From BOKV01 sp041739225 (GTDB lineage: Bacteria; Pseudomonadota; Alphaproteobacteria; Rhizobiales; Rhizobiaceae), in the NCBI GenBank assembly GCA_041739225.1, contig JBGSOG010000046.1, positions 100,108 to 164,107 of the forward strand: 64,000 nucleotides of DNA, written 5' to 3'. Below the pieces are notes generated by a model. That model did no database searches, had not been told where the DNA came from, and saw nothing but the letters and a program-made list of their open reading frames with translations. Each line of letters opens with the position of its first letter. The stretch's first letter is position 1. This document shows, piece after piece, positions 36,972-45,215 of the stretch. A program made the position numbers and the translations under genes.

Positions 36972-37150
36972 GGCGACGGCTTTGCTCGGCTGCGGTTTTT
37001 CGATAAATGCTGACACTAGCAGAAAGCAGGCCAAACGGTGTGACGATGTGCACGTCTGGAACTTTTTCCAAAAGACCAACCGCTGCAACAGGCCGCATTG
37101 CAAAGCGCAACTATCGGCATTAGCTGTCAGTCAAACGGAGACCAAGCAGC

Positions 37151-37429
37151 ATGACCCAGGGACCCAACCGGATTTTCGACGAATTTGCCAAGCTGATGAC
37201 CGATGCGGCTGGCGCTGCGCAAGGCCTCAAGCGCGAGGCGGAAACTGCCTTCAAAAGCCAGGCAGAACGCTTCATGTCGGAAATGGACATCGTGAGGCGC
37301 GACGAACTTGATGTCGTGCGTGAGTTGGCGGTGCGTGCGCGCGATGAAAACGAGGCATTGAAGGCTCGTCTTGAAGCGCTGGAAGCGCGCATTGCCGGCA
37401 GCAAAAGCACCGGACAGCAACAGGGCTGA
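37151..37429 (+). CDS. ubiK: Ubiquinone biosynthesis accessory factor UbiK
   Basis: A 92-residue BMFP/UbiK-family protein (formerly DUF526). Residues 1-45 form an amphipathic membrane-binding helix (RIFDEFAKLMTDAAGAAQGL), and 48-82 form a trimeric coiled coil (IVRRDELDVVRELAVRARDE, then NEALKARLEALEARI). UbiK helps the aerobic ubiquinone complex at lipid surfaces. Next to lgt-type genes in many alphaproteobacteria. Confidence 0.9.
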   Translation: MTQGPNRIFDEFAKLMTDAAGAAQGLKREAETAFKSQAERFMSEMDIVRRDELDVVRELAVRARDENEALKARLEALEARIAGSKSTGQQQG

Positions 37430-37782
37430 AAATTTTCCGGAAATATTTTTCCACAGGCTGCCTTGCCAAAAACAAGAGTCGGCAGAATCACTTGGCGTGT
37501 TTCGTGAATCTGCCGCGACAGGTTTTCCCCACCCCACAAGGCCCGCTGGATCTGTGCACCACTGGCGCCGGGAATCCCCGCCTATACACTGAAATTGCAG
37601 GATGATTCGCGGTGCTGCGCCAGAACGCGCAAACACCGGTTGCTTGTCAAAGCCGCAAACGCCTTGTCCAAAGGTACGTTTGTCCAAGCGCAAATCCTGT
37701 GGGTAAAGCGTTCGTGCTGTTGCTTGCGTTGCGTCGATTCACCGAGACAGGCAGTGCCGCATGCCGGCAGAAGCGAGGAAGA
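37430..37782. other. Intergenic region without clear gene
   Basis: The 353 bases between ubiK and the YbjN gene hold no convincing coding frame. A TTTCCGGAAA palindrome near 37433-37443 sits just after the ubiK stop. The YbjN promoter is expected in the right half, but I see no clear -35/-10 pair. Confidence 0.4.
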
Positions 37783-38283
37783 ATGAGCCTTCTGGAAATC
37801 GAATTGGAACGGGACGTCAATCCGGTCGACATGATCGAGCAGGTTGCAGCAGTCAATGAATGGGAGTTCGAGCGCTCCGGTGATGACGAAATCAACATCA
37901 CCGTCTCGGGAACCTGGGCCGATTACACTGTTTCCTTTTCCTGGATGGAAGATTTTGAAGCGCTGCACCTTGCGTGCGCGTTTGATCTGAAAGTTCCGGC
38001 CCGCCGCATTCCGGAAACCATGAAGCTGCTTTCACTGGTCAACGAGCAATTGCTGATCGGGCATTTCGATTTGTGGATGAAAGAAGGCACCGTGATGTAT
38101 CGCCAGGCATTGCTGCTCAATGGTGGTGCAGAACCGACCAGCGAACAGCTTGAATGCCTGCTGATGAGTGCGCTGGATGCTTGCGAGCGTTATTTCCAGG
38201 CATTCCAGTTTGTCGTTTGGGCGGGCAAGCCGGCGCAGGAAGCCATTGATGCTTCGCTGTTTGAAACCATGGGCAATGCCTGA
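37783..38283 (+). CDS. YbjN domain-containing protein
   Basis: A 166-residue protein of the YbjN fold, related to type III secretion chaperone-like proteins. Seen are DMIEQVAAVNEWEFERSGDD, ITVSGTWADYTVSFSWMEDF and LLSLVNEQLLIGHFDLWM, which form the alpha-beta core. The family is linked to stress and motility regulation but has no defined biochemistry. The ATG at 37783 follows GCGAGGAAGA. The 57 extra codons upstream are unconserved. It precedes proC by 53 bases. Confidence 0.85.
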   Translation: MSLLEIELERDVNPVDMIEQVAAVNEWEFERSGDDEINITVSGTWADYTVSFSWMEDFEALHLACAFDLKVPARRIPETMKLLSLVNEQLLIGHFDLWMKEGTVMYRQALLLNGGAEPTSEQLECLLMSALDACERYFQAFQFVVWAGKPAQEAIDASLFETMGNA

Positions 38284-38336
38284 GTGCAGCCAATGCGCCG
38301 CTTGAGTGGGCGGCGATTCAGTGGCAATCATCTGCA

Positions 38337-39146
38337 ATGGACAATCTCGACATAATCAAACTGACTTTGGTGGGTGCCGGCAACATGGGCGGCGCGCTGC
38401 TTTCCGGCTGGCTGGCCCGCGGCATGCCGGCGACCAACATCACTGCCATTGATCCCAATCCGCCGGAAGCGGCAAAGACGAGCGGGGTGAAGCTGGCAAA
38501 TTCGGCTAACGGCCTTGCGCCCTGTGACGTGCTTGTGCTGGCCATCAAGCCGCAGCTTTTCAAGGCAGTCCTGCCGACCCTGGGCCCGGTAGTGTCCCGC
38601 GCAACTGTTGTGGTTTCTGTTGCGGCAGGTCAGACCGTCGCAACCATTGCTGCTGGCCTTGGCCATGCGGGGGGTATTGTTCGCACCATGCCCAACACAC
38701 CAGCGCTGGTGGGGCGCGGTGTTACCGGAGCGTTTGCAAACCCTGCGGTCAACCCAAGCCAACGCAGCCAGGTCGATGCGCTGCTGCATGCCGTGGGCAA
38801 GGTTGCCTGGGTTGACGACGAAAATCTGATCGATTCAGTCACCGCGGTTTCAGGCAGTGGCCCGGCCTATGTTTTTCATCTCGCCGAGGCGATGACACAG
38901 GCAGGCATTGCTGCCGGTTTGCCTGAGGACTTGGCCGCGATGTTGGCGCGCGAAACAGTTTGCGGCGCTGGCGAACTGCTGTACCGCTCGCCGGACAGCG
39001 CTGCCAGACTGCGGCAGAATGTGACCTCGCCATACGGCACCACGGCTGCCGCACTGGAAGTGTTGATGGGTGAAAATGGTCTCACGCCGCTGATGGAACG
39101 TGCGGTGGCGGCCGCCAAAAAACGCTCGCAGGAGCTGTCTGCATGA
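38337..39146 (+). CDS. proC: Pyrroline-5-carboxylate reductase
   Basis: A 269-residue NAD(P)H enzyme for the last step of proline synthesis. It has the Rossmann motif LVGAGNMGGALLSGWL near the N-terminus, MPNTPALVGRGVTGAF in the middle and the C-terminal signature TAVSGSGPAYVFHLAEAM with NVTSPYGTTAAALEVL. Length is normal. Its stop overlaps the csaA start (ATGA at 39143). Confidence 0.95.
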   Translation: MDNLDIIKLTLVGAGNMGGALLSGWLARGMPATNITAIDPNPPEAAKTSGVKLANSANGLAPCDVLVLAIKPQLFKAVLPTLGPVVSRATVVVSVAAGQTVATIAAGLGHAGGIVRTMPNTPALVGRGVTGAFANPAVNPSQRSQVDALLHAVGKVAWVDDENLIDSVTAVSGSGPAYVFHLAEAMTQAGIAAGLPEDLAAMLARETVCGAGELLYRSPDSAARLRQNVTSPYGTTAAALEVLMGENGLTPLMERAVAAAKKRSQELSA

Positions 39147-39487
39147 GCGATGAAACCATCAGCATTGATGATTTCCTCAAGGTGGATATCCGGGTTGGCA
39201 CGGTGATTGCCGCCGAGCCGTTTCCCGAAGCCCGCAAGCCTGCATACAAGCTGACGATCGATTTTGGCGAGCACATCGGCGTCAAGAAGAGTTCGGCCCA
39301 GATCACGGTGCACTACAGCCTCGAAGAGCTGGTCGGGCGGCAGGTGCTGGCGGTGGTCAATTTTCCGCCCCGCCAGATCGGCCCGATGAAATCGGAAGTG
39401 TTGACGCTGGGCTTTGCCGACGAAGCAGGCGCGGTGGTGCTGGCCGCCACCGACAAGCGTGTTCCCAACGGGTCACGGCTGCATTAG
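39143..39487 (+). CDS. csaA: tRNA-binding protein CsaA
   Basis: A 114-residue single OB-fold protein of the EMAP-II/Trbp111 type. It shows DDFLKVDIRVGTVIAAEPFP, KPAYKLTIDFGEHIGVKKSSAQIT and the C-terminal GFADEAGAVVLAATDKRVPN. CsaA binds tRNA as a dimer and has chaperone-like effects on secretion in Bacillus. It is translationally coupled to proC through a four-base overlap. Confidence 0.92.
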   Translation: MSDETISIDDFLKVDIRVGTVIAAEPFPEARKPAYKLTIDFGEHIGVKKSSAQITVHYSLEELVGRQVLAVVNFPPRQIGPMKSEVLTLGFADEAGAVVLAATDKRVPNGSRLH

Positions 39488-39519
39488 GGTTTTGTCGAGG
39501 CACAATACGGGAGCCTGCC

Positions 39520-39837
39520 ATGCGCATCATCTGTTTTGCTTTGTTCACGGTTTTTGCCGCGCAAGCTTCCGCGCAAACCTCCCCTGTCGTCACCGGCGAC
39601 CCGTCGGTGAGCGTGGAAGGAAAATCCGCAGCTACCGGCGGAGACACCACAGCATCGGGCGCGGTGGTTCAAGGCGGTTCGTCAAATGTGTTCATTGGCG
39701 GCAAACCGGCGGCAACAGTCGGCGACAAGACCAATTGCGGCGGAACGGTCGTGACCGGATCATCCAGCGTTTTCATCAATGGCAAGCCGATGGTTACCAG
39801 TGGCAGCGCGACTACCGATTGCCCCGTCGCCAATTGA
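39520..39837 (+). CDS. PAAR-like protein with Sec signal peptide
   Basis: A 105-residue product. Residues 1-18 (MRIICFALFTVFAAQASA) are a signal peptide. The rest is two PAAR-like blocks: GDPSVSVEGKSAATGGDTTA then SSNVFIGGKPAATVGDKTNC, and SSSVFINGKPMVTSGSATTD, ending in CPVAN. PAAR proteins normally cap type VI secretion spikes and lack Sec signals; no type VI gene is in the window. It lies 33 bases after csaA and converges on the kinase gene. A periplasmic or secreted PAAR fold is inferred; its role is unknown. Confidence 0.78.
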   Translation: MRIICFALFTVFAAQASAQTSPVVTGDPSVSVEGKSAATGGDTTASGAVVQGGSSNVFIGGKPAATVGDKTNCGGTVVTGSSSVFINGKPMVTSGSATTDCPVAN

Positions 39838-39839
39838 AA

Positions 39840-41225
39840 TCAGTGCGGAATCCGGACTACCGCCCGCAAGCCCCCGAGCGGGCTCAAATGCAGATTGATG
39901 TCGCCGCCGTGATTCCTGGCAATGTCGCGGGCAATCGACAAGCCCAGACCGGTGCCGCCTTCGTCCTGGTTGCGCGATTCATCAAGGCGCAGGAACGGTT
40001 TGAATACTTCCTCGCGCTGGTTTTCCGGTATGCCCGGGCCGTCGTCATCAAAGGTGATGGTCACGAACCCGGCCCCTTCAGAGGCGCGTATCGACAATTT
40101 GTCGGCGTGCCGGAATGCATTTGATACCAGATTTGCAATGAGACGGGCCATGGCGGTTTTTCGCACGCGGACGATGAGACCGGGCGGGCAGCGTATTTCC
40201 AGTTCCTTGCCTTTGACCCTTGCTTCGCTCTCGTGCCGTACCAGCAATTCAAGCATGTCGACTTCTTCTACAGCCTCACGGCCTTCACCTCTTGCAAAAT
40301 CGAGGTAGCCCTGGAGCATTTTCTGCATTTCATCGACGTCTGCCTGCATTTCCTCGACGTCTTCGCTTTCTCCAACCAAAGCCAGTTGCAGTTTGAATCT
40401 TGTAAGAATGGTTCGAAGATCATGGCTGACGCCGGTCAACATGCTGGTCCGCTGTTGCATCTGCCGCTCGATGCGATCGCGCATTTGCAGGAAAGCCAGT
40501 GCTGCCTGACGCACTTCCCTGGCACCGCGAATGCGGAAGTCGGTGGCAAACTGGCGACCCTTGCCAAAGCTGTCGGCAGCCTGCGCGAGTTGCTGGATTG
40601 GACGGATCTGGTTGCGCAGAAAAATCACTGAAACAATGATCAGGAACAGCGATGTTCCCACCATCCACACAAGGAAAATGTGGCTGTTGGAAGCATAGGC
40701 CGAATTGCGCTTTGCAAAAACACGCAGAACCGCATCGGGTTTCTCCAGCCGGATGCGGATTTCCAGAAGGCTGGATTCGCCAACTGTGTCGATCCAGAAC
40801 GGGCGGTTGATCTGGCTGGCGATCTCGTCCCGCATGACATTGTCAAGGATTGAGAAAAACGGTTTGGGGCCTGCATCGGGAAACGGGTCCGGCGGCAAAA
40901 TGGCAATGTTCAGCGCCAGCCTTTCGCGGGCGATGCGGGTTATCCCGGCAAAGTCACCGTCTTGTGGATAGGTCTCGAGCACATCGATGATTGCAGCGAT
41001 ATCAGCCGTCACCGCCTTGGAGAGCCGTTGTGTTACCGATTGCCAATGGCGCTCCATGAAAACAAAAGCCAGAACACCCTGCAACAATATCATCGGCGCT
41101 ATGATGATCAGGAGCGACCGCCCAAACAGGCTTTTGGGCATCTGTCGCGAAACAAAACGGGCGAAAATCCGCCATGGATTGCGCCGGAAACGCAGGCTCG
41201 GAATTTCGTCGGTGCTGATCGCCAA
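39840..41225 (-). CDS. EnvZ-type sensor histidine kinase
   Basis: A 461-residue inner-membrane kinase. Helices at about 37-57 and 182-203 flank a periplasmic domain. A HAMP segment (RNQIRPIQQLAQAADSFGKG), the H-box GVSHDLRTILTRFKLQLAL with His268, N-box LIANLVSNAFRHA, DDGPGI and GTGLGLSIARDI follow. All catalytic parts are present. It should phosphorylate the response regulator encoded 39 bases upstream. The stimulus is unknown. Confidence 0.92.
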   Translation of the reverse strand: MAISTDEIPSLRFRRNPWRIFARFVSRQMPKSLFGRSLLIIIAPMILLQGVLAFVFMERHWQSVTQRLSKAVTADIAAIIDVLETYPQDGDFAGITRIARERLALNIAILPPDPFPDAGPKPFFSILDNVMRDEIASQINRPFWIDTVGESSLLEIRIRLEKPDAVLRVFAKRNSAYASNSHIFLVWMVGTSLFLIIVSVIFLRNQIRPIQQLAQAADSFGKGRQFATDFRIRGAREVRQAALAFLQMRDRIERQMQQRTSMLTGVSHDLRTILTRFKLQLALVGESEDVEEMQADVDEMQKMLQGYLDFARGEGREAVEEVDMLELLVRHESEARVKGKELEIRCPPGLIVRVRKTAMARLIANLVSNAFRHADKLSIRASEGAGFVTITFDDDGPGIPENQREEVFKPFLRLDESRNQDEGGTGLGLSIARDIARNHGGDINLHLSPLGGLRAVVRIPH

Positions 41226-41264
41226 GAAGGGTCTGTCCAGTTGTGCGGTTCACGGGCGCGGTTG

Positions 41265-41999
41265 TCAGTCTACACAAAGCTTGTAACCGATGCCACGCAC
41301 TGTCTGCAGCCATTTGGGATTGGCCGGGTCTTCCTCGATCTTGCGGCGCAGGCGATTGATCTGCACGTCGATCTTGCGCTCGCCAGCCAATGTTTCGCTG
41401 CCCAGCAGTTCATGACGGGCGACCGTATCGCCGGGACGGGCGGCAAATGCCAACATTATTTCCTGCTCGCGCTCTGTCAGGCGGACATCTTCACCATTGC
41501 GGCGCAGTTCACGCTTTTTGACTGAGAACTGCCAGGGACCGAAACTGACCTGTTCAAAGGTCGGGGTCAGCGGCTTGGCCACCCGTTTCAAAATGGAATT
41601 GATGCGCAACAGCAATTCGCGCGGCTCAAACGGCTTGCCCAGATAGTCATCGGCTCCAGCTTCCAACCCGTCGATCCGGCTTTCGGTCTCGGCAAGTGCG
41701 GTAAGCATGAGTACCGGTACTGTGCTGCTGCGGCGCAGCGACCGGGTGAACAGCACACCGGTCTCGCCTGGCATCATCACGTCAACGATCAACAGGTCGA
41801 ATTGCAGTGATTCAAGTTTGATGCGCGCTTCGGCGGCATCGGCTGCAACCGAAACCCGAAATCCGTGGTCCGCCAGATAGCGCGACAGCAATTCACGAAT
41901 ACGCCTGTCGTCGTCGATCACCAGCAAATGTGGAGCGTCGTCAGGCAGGGGTTTTGGGCTGCGTGGTTTTGCCAGCGAAGAGGAACTGCCAATGGTCAT
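41265..41999 (-). CDS. OmpR-family response regulator
   Basis: A 244-residue two-domain regulator. The receiver domain (about 24-140) has the acidic pair in VIDDDRRIREL, phospho-acceptor Asp73 in LLIVDVMMPGETG and GADDYLGKPFEPREL. The winged-helix domain (about 150-240) ends LRRKIEEDPANPKWLQTVRGIGYKL. The MarR-kinase context recalls PetR of Rhodobacter, but targets are not visible. Its ATG overlaps the MarR stop by four bases. Confidence 0.93.
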   Translation of the reverse strand: MTIGSSSSLAKPRSPKPLPDDAPHLLVIDDDRRIRELLSRYLADHGFRVSVAADAAEARIKLESLQFDLLIVDVMMPGETGVLFTRSLRRSSTVPVLMLTALAETESRIDGLEAGADDYLGKPFEPRELLLRINSILKRVAKPLTPTFEQVSFGPWQFSVKKRELRRNGEDVRLTEREQEIMLAFAARPGDTVARHELLGSETLAGERKIDVQINRLRRKIEEDPANPKWLQTVRGIGYKLCVD

Positions 42000-42541
42000 T
42001 TCCGATCTCCCGATTCTTCACTTCGAGCTGCACCGATCATGTCGTCTGCGGGGCTTTTGTCCGATGGGTTGACCATGGCTCGCATGAAATCTGAAATTGT
42101 TGCATCGTTTTGAAAACCGCTGCTTTTCAATGCGGCATCGATACGGCGGGACTGTGGCCACGAAAGTTCCAGAATGAGCTCGCGCCCGGCAGGCGTTGGG
42201 TACAACAAGCGCTGCCGGCGATCGCTTTGTCCCTCGACCTGGGCAATGTGGCGTGAATCGATCAATTGCCGCAGAACGCGCGACAGGCTCTGCTTGGTGA
42301 TTCCCAAAATGCCGAGCAAGTCAGCCACAGTCATTCCAGGCTTGCGATTGACGAAATAAAGGGCGCGGTGGTGCGCGCGTCCGTAGCCCAGGTTTTGCAG
42401 GATGCGGTCAGGATCTGCGGTAAAGTCGCGATAGGCAAAAAAGAACAACTCGATGTTGGCAATTTGCGGAATGTCGCGATCGGTAATGGGTTCGTCGATG
42501 ATTTCCTGCCGGGAAGCGGTGGTATCATTCATGGCTGCCAT
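41996..42541 (-). CDS. MarR-family transcriptional regulator (PetP-like)
   Basis: A 181-residue winged-helix regulator. Visible are NRKPGMTVADLLGILGITKQ (the recognition helix follows as SLSRVLRQLIDSRHI), the wing EGQSDRRQRLLYPTPAGREL and a longer C-terminal helix than usual. PetP of Rhodobacter has this layout beside PetR. It is divergent from ilvE, and a perfect 9-bp inverted repeat lies 36 bases upstream, probably its own operator. Confidence 0.87.
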   Translation of the reverse strand: MAAMNDTTASRQEIIDEPITDRDIPQIANIELFFFAYRDFTADPDRILQNLGYGRAHHRALYFVNRKPGMTVADLLGILGITKQSLSRVLRQLIDSRHIAQVEGQSDRRQRLLYPTPAGRELILELSWPQSRRIDAALKSSGFQNDATISDFMRAMVNPSDKSPADDMIGAARSEESGDRK

Positions 42542-42576
42542 CTCTTTTTCACAGCGTATTGTTGCATGGTTTGCAA

Positions 42577-42620
42577 TTTATGTCAGTACTATTGACATAA
42601 AATTTGGTTGCGCTTAGATT
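42577..42620. promoter_or_regulatory. ilvE promoter overlapped by a MarR-type operator
   Basis: TTTATGTCA (42577-42585) and TGACATAAA (42593-42601) form a perfect 9-bp inverted repeat with a seven-base spacer. The right arm contains -35 TTGACA (42592-42597); 17 bases later TAGATT (42615-42620) fits a -10 for ilvE. A protein bound here would block ilvE and, on the other strand, the marR promoter. That MarR binds is inference. Confidence 0.7.
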
Positions 42621-42675
42621 TTGAGCATTGGGGTGGTTTTGGCGCTTTTTGAGCGCTTTTTTCGGGAGAGAGAGC

Positions 42676-43569
42676 ATGGCGAGCGTTCCATATGACCGTT
42701 TGGGAGGCCAGATCTGGTTCAATGGCGAGTTCATCCCGTGGGAAGATGCGAAGATCCACGTGCTGACACACGGGCTGCACTATGCCAGTTCCGTATTTGA
42801 AGGCGAGCGGGCCTATGACGGACGGATTTTCAAGCTGGCTGAGCATACCGACAGGCTTTTCTATTCGGCGGAAACGCTGGGCTTCGAGATCCCGTACAGC
42901 AAGGAAACCATCAATCAGGCTTGTCAGGAGGAGGTTGAACGCAAGGGGCTTCGCGATGCCTATGTGCGGCCGATTGCCTGGCGTGGCAGCGAAATGATGG
43001 GCGTTTCTGCACAGAACAACCGGATCAATGTTGCCATCGCTGCATGGGAATGGCCAAGTTATTTCAAACCGGAAGAAAAGCTGAAGGGCATTCGTCTCGA
43101 CCTATCCGATTGGCGCAGACCGGACCCGCGTACAATCCCCTCTTTTGCCAAGGCCGCCGGCCTTTACATGATTTGCACGCTTTCGAAGCACACCGCTGAG
43201 CGCAAAGGCTATGCGGACGCCTTGATGCTCAATTGGCGCGATCAGGTGGCCGAGGCCACAGGCGCGAATGTCTTCTTCACCAAAAGCGGCGTAATTCACA
43301 CGCCAAAGCCCGATTGCTTCCTCGACGGGATCACCCGGCGCACCGTCATCGATTTGGCCAAGCGCCGCGGATATGAAATTGTCGAGCGGGCGATTTTGCC
43401 AGAGGAAATGTCAAATTTCGAGGAATGTTTCCTGACCGGGACTGCCGCAGAGGTGACCCCGGTTTCGGAAATCGCCCAGTACCGCTTCACGCCGGGTGCC
43501 ATCTGCAAGACCCTGATGGCCGACTATGAAGACGAAGTGCGCGGACGCAGGGCCGTCAAGGCGGCCTGA
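42676..43569 (+). CDS. ilvE: Branched-chain amino-acid aminotransferase
   Basis: A 297-residue PLP fold-type IV enzyme interconverting Leu, Ile and Val with their 2-oxo acids. It shows HVLTHGLHYASSVFEGERAY, the active-site Lys in FAKAAGLYMICTL, EATGANVFFTKSGVIHTP and FLTGTAAEVTPVSEI. GGGAGAGAGAGC precedes the ATG at 42676; the 16 codons further upstream are unconserved. It is the sole gene behind the 42592 promoter. Confidence 0.94.
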   Translation: MASVPYDRLGGQIWFNGEFIPWEDAKIHVLTHGLHYASSVFEGERAYDGRIFKLAEHTDRLFYSAETLGFEIPYSKETINQACQEEVERKGLRDAYVRPIAWRGSEMMGVSAQNNRINVAIAAWEWPSYFKPEEKLKGIRLDLSDWRRPDPRTIPSFAKAAGLYMICTLSKHTAERKGYADALMLNWRDQVAEATGANVFFTKSGVIHTPKPDCFLDGITRRTVIDLAKRRGYEIVERAILPEEMSNFEECFLTGTAAEVTPVSEIAQYRFTPGAICKTLMADYEDEVRGRRAVKAA

Positions 43570-43736
43570 GATTTGGCAAATCGTGTTGCCGTAGCGGAAA
43601 ACATTCTCGCGGCAGTGGTGTCGGGCCTGATTCCCTTTGAACTTTAGTTCTAGAAAGGTTAACGGTTTTGCGCGGGCCCGTTTCGGGGTCGGGATTGAAG
43701 TTCCGGTCATCGACCGGGCAATGGGGAGTTACCAAC

Positions 43737-44045
43737 ATGGAATCAATGATCGTAAACCTGGTGGTCCAGGCGATTTCGGGCATGGTCGGCGGCGGCGTTG
43801 TCGGCGCAGTTGTAAAGCAGGCTGCCATGGCACTTCTGCCCCGCCTTTTGGCTGGCGCAGTGGGTGGCGTCGGCGGCGGCATGGCACTTGGACCGCTTCT
43901 GGGCGGGTTGCTTGGTGGTGCCACAACCGGTGATCCGGCTGGCGGCATGGACATGGGTGCCATCCTCAGCAACATCATTGGCGGAGCGGCTGGCGGCGGC
44001 GTTTTGACCGGTCTTGCCGGCGCGCTGCTGGGCGGCAAAAAGTAA
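43737..44045 (+). CDS. Small glycine-rich hydrophobic protein
   Basis: A 102-residue protein of unknown function, almost all Gly, Ala, Leu and Met in glycine-zipper style (MVGGGVVGAVVKQAAMALLP, LLGGLLGGATTGDPAGG, IIGGAAGGGVLTGLAGALL). It probably inserts in or across the inner membrane. Similar rhizobial proteins are sometimes mislabelled DNA methyltransferase, from memory. The ATG at 43737 has GGGGAG upstream, and a strong terminator follows the stop. Confidence 0.75.
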   Translation: MESMIVNLVVQAISGMVGGGVVGAVVKQAAMALLPRLLAGAVGGVGGGMALGPLLGGLLGGATTGDPAGGMDMGAILSNIIGGAAGGGVLTGLAGALLGGKK

Positions 44046-44064
44046 TCATTTCAACTCGATTGGA

Positions 44065-44096
44065 GGGCGGCGCTGCTTGTCTGCGCCGCCCTTTTT
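44065..44096 (+). terminator. Rho-independent terminator
   Basis: A perfect 9-bp GC stem pairs GGGCGGCGC (44065-44073) with GCGCCGCCC (44083-44091) over a nine-base loop and is followed by five T. It closes the transcript of the glycine-rich protein gene and isolates the MBL hydrolase. Confidence 0.9.
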
Positions 44097-44120
44097 CATG
44101 CCAAATGTCAGGAGGCCAGA

Positions 44121-44774
44121 ATGGCAAATCCGAAGAATTTGCGCGCAGGAATCGTGCAGGTTACGCCTTTCCAGCAAAATTGTACCTTGATCTGGGACGA
44201 TGAAAGCAAACGGGGCGCGGTCATCGATCCGGGCGGCGATGTAGACCTCATTGCAGAGGCCATTTCACAAACCGGCATCACGGTGGAAAAAATCCTGATC
44301 ACGCATGGCCATATCGACCATGCTGGTGGGGCGGAGGAATTGAAAGCAAGGCTTTCGGTGCCCATCCACGGTCCGCACATTGCTGACCGGGCTTTGATCG
44401 AGGGCATAGAGCGGCAAGCTGAAATGTTTGGCGTTGCCGGGCAATTCCGCAACGCCTACCCAGATCTATGGCTCGATGAAGGGGACAAGGTTGATATCGG
44501 CGGTCATGTTTTCGAGGTGTTTCACTGTCCGGGCCATGCACCGGGGCACATTGTGATCTACAACGCCGCAGCCAGGTTTGCCCATGTCGGGGACGTGTTG
44601 TTCAAGGGCTCGGTTGGTCGCACCGACCTGCCGGGCGGAAGCCATGCGGCACTGATCGCTTCGGTCAAAGAGAAATTGTTGCCGCTGGGTGATGATGTGG
44701 CCTTCATCTGCGGGCATGGTCCGGGAAGCACGTTCGGCGAAGAGCGAGCTACCAATCCGTATCTGACAGACTAA
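44121..44774 (+). CDS. MBL-fold metallo-hydrolase (glyoxalase II-like)
   Basis: A 217-residue metallo-beta-lactamase-fold hydrolase. The Zn motif THGHIDHAGG, the second-site FHCPGHAPGHIV, the Asp in HVGDVLFKGSVGRTDLPGG and the final His in ICGHGPGSTFGEE are all in place. This subgroup (YcbL-like) includes glyoxalase II-type thioesterases; the exact substrate is not visible. The stop codon lies within a long palindromic element. Confidence 0.9.
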   Translation: MANPKNLRAGIVQVTPFQQNCTLIWDDESKRGAVIDPGGDVDLIAEAISQTGITVEKILITHGHIDHAGGAEELKARLSVPIHGPHIADRALIEGIERQAEMFGVAGQFRNAYPDLWLDEGDKVDIGGHVFEVFHCPGHAPGHIVIYNAAARFAHVGDVLFKGSVGRTDLPGGSHAALIASVKEKLLPLGDDVAFICGHGPGSTFGEERATNPYLTD

Positions 44775-44907
44775 AATGTCCGGTGTGAGGGATCGGTATG
44801 ATTCCAAGAGGCGTCTCACGCCAGGAAACATACCGGCTTGGGTCCGGTGGGGTCGTCGCCGGCACTTCGGGTTTGGGGGAGAAGCGCCGATCCCTCACCC
44901 ATTTTAG
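44771..44907. repeat. 137-nt palindromic intergenic element (RIME-like)
   Basis: Outer arms CTAAAATG (44771-44778) and CATTTTAG (44900-44907) and inner arms GTGAGGGATCGG (44785-44796) and CCGATCCCTCAC (44887-44898) pair perfectly. Inside, CGGTATG (44794-44800) can instead pair with CATACCG (44829-44835), and GGCG/CGCC form a small hairpin at 44810-44822. It lies between the convergent MBL and cspA genes. It recalls rhizobial intergenic mosaic palindromes; the name is inferred. Confidence 0.6.
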
Positions 44908-45002
44908 ATACAACCAACATGCTTTCCGGAACGTTAACCGGAAATGCCAACACGTCAGGCAAAGGCTGGCGCAAACGGGCGCGCCAGCCGAAAATGCCGA
45001 AT

Positions 45003-45215
45003 TCAGCCTGCGCGCAGGTTTACGGCCTTGGGGCCTTTGCCGCGCTTGTCCGGCTCGGTTTCGTAGCTGACCTTCTGGTTTTCAGCCAGGCCATTGAGTC
45101 CGGATGCCTGAACAGCAGAAATGTGGACGAAGATGTCCGGGCCGCCATTGTCCGGCTTGATGAAGCCGAAACCCTTGTCGGTGTTGAAGAATTTTACGGT
45201 GCCAGTCTGGCTCAT
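45003..45215 (-). CDS. cspA: Cold-shock protein
   Basis: A 70-residue single cold-shock domain binding single-stranded nucleic acid. RNP1 reads KGFGFI and RNP2 reads DIFVHIS, within TGTVKFFNTDKGFGFIKPD. C-terminal KRGKGPKAVNLRAG is typical. More than 400 gene-free bases lie upstream, consistent with a long, structured leader as seen in cold-shock genes. Confidence 0.95.
   Translation of the reverse strand: MSQTGTVKFFNTDKGFGFIKPDNGGPDIFVHISAVQASGLNGLAENQKVSYETEPDKRGKGPKAVNLRAG

Noticed and set aside
39520..39837. Type VI secretion cluster around the PAAR protein
   Set aside because: Neighbours are proC, csaA and a two-component system; no sheath, baseplate or VgrG gene is in the window.
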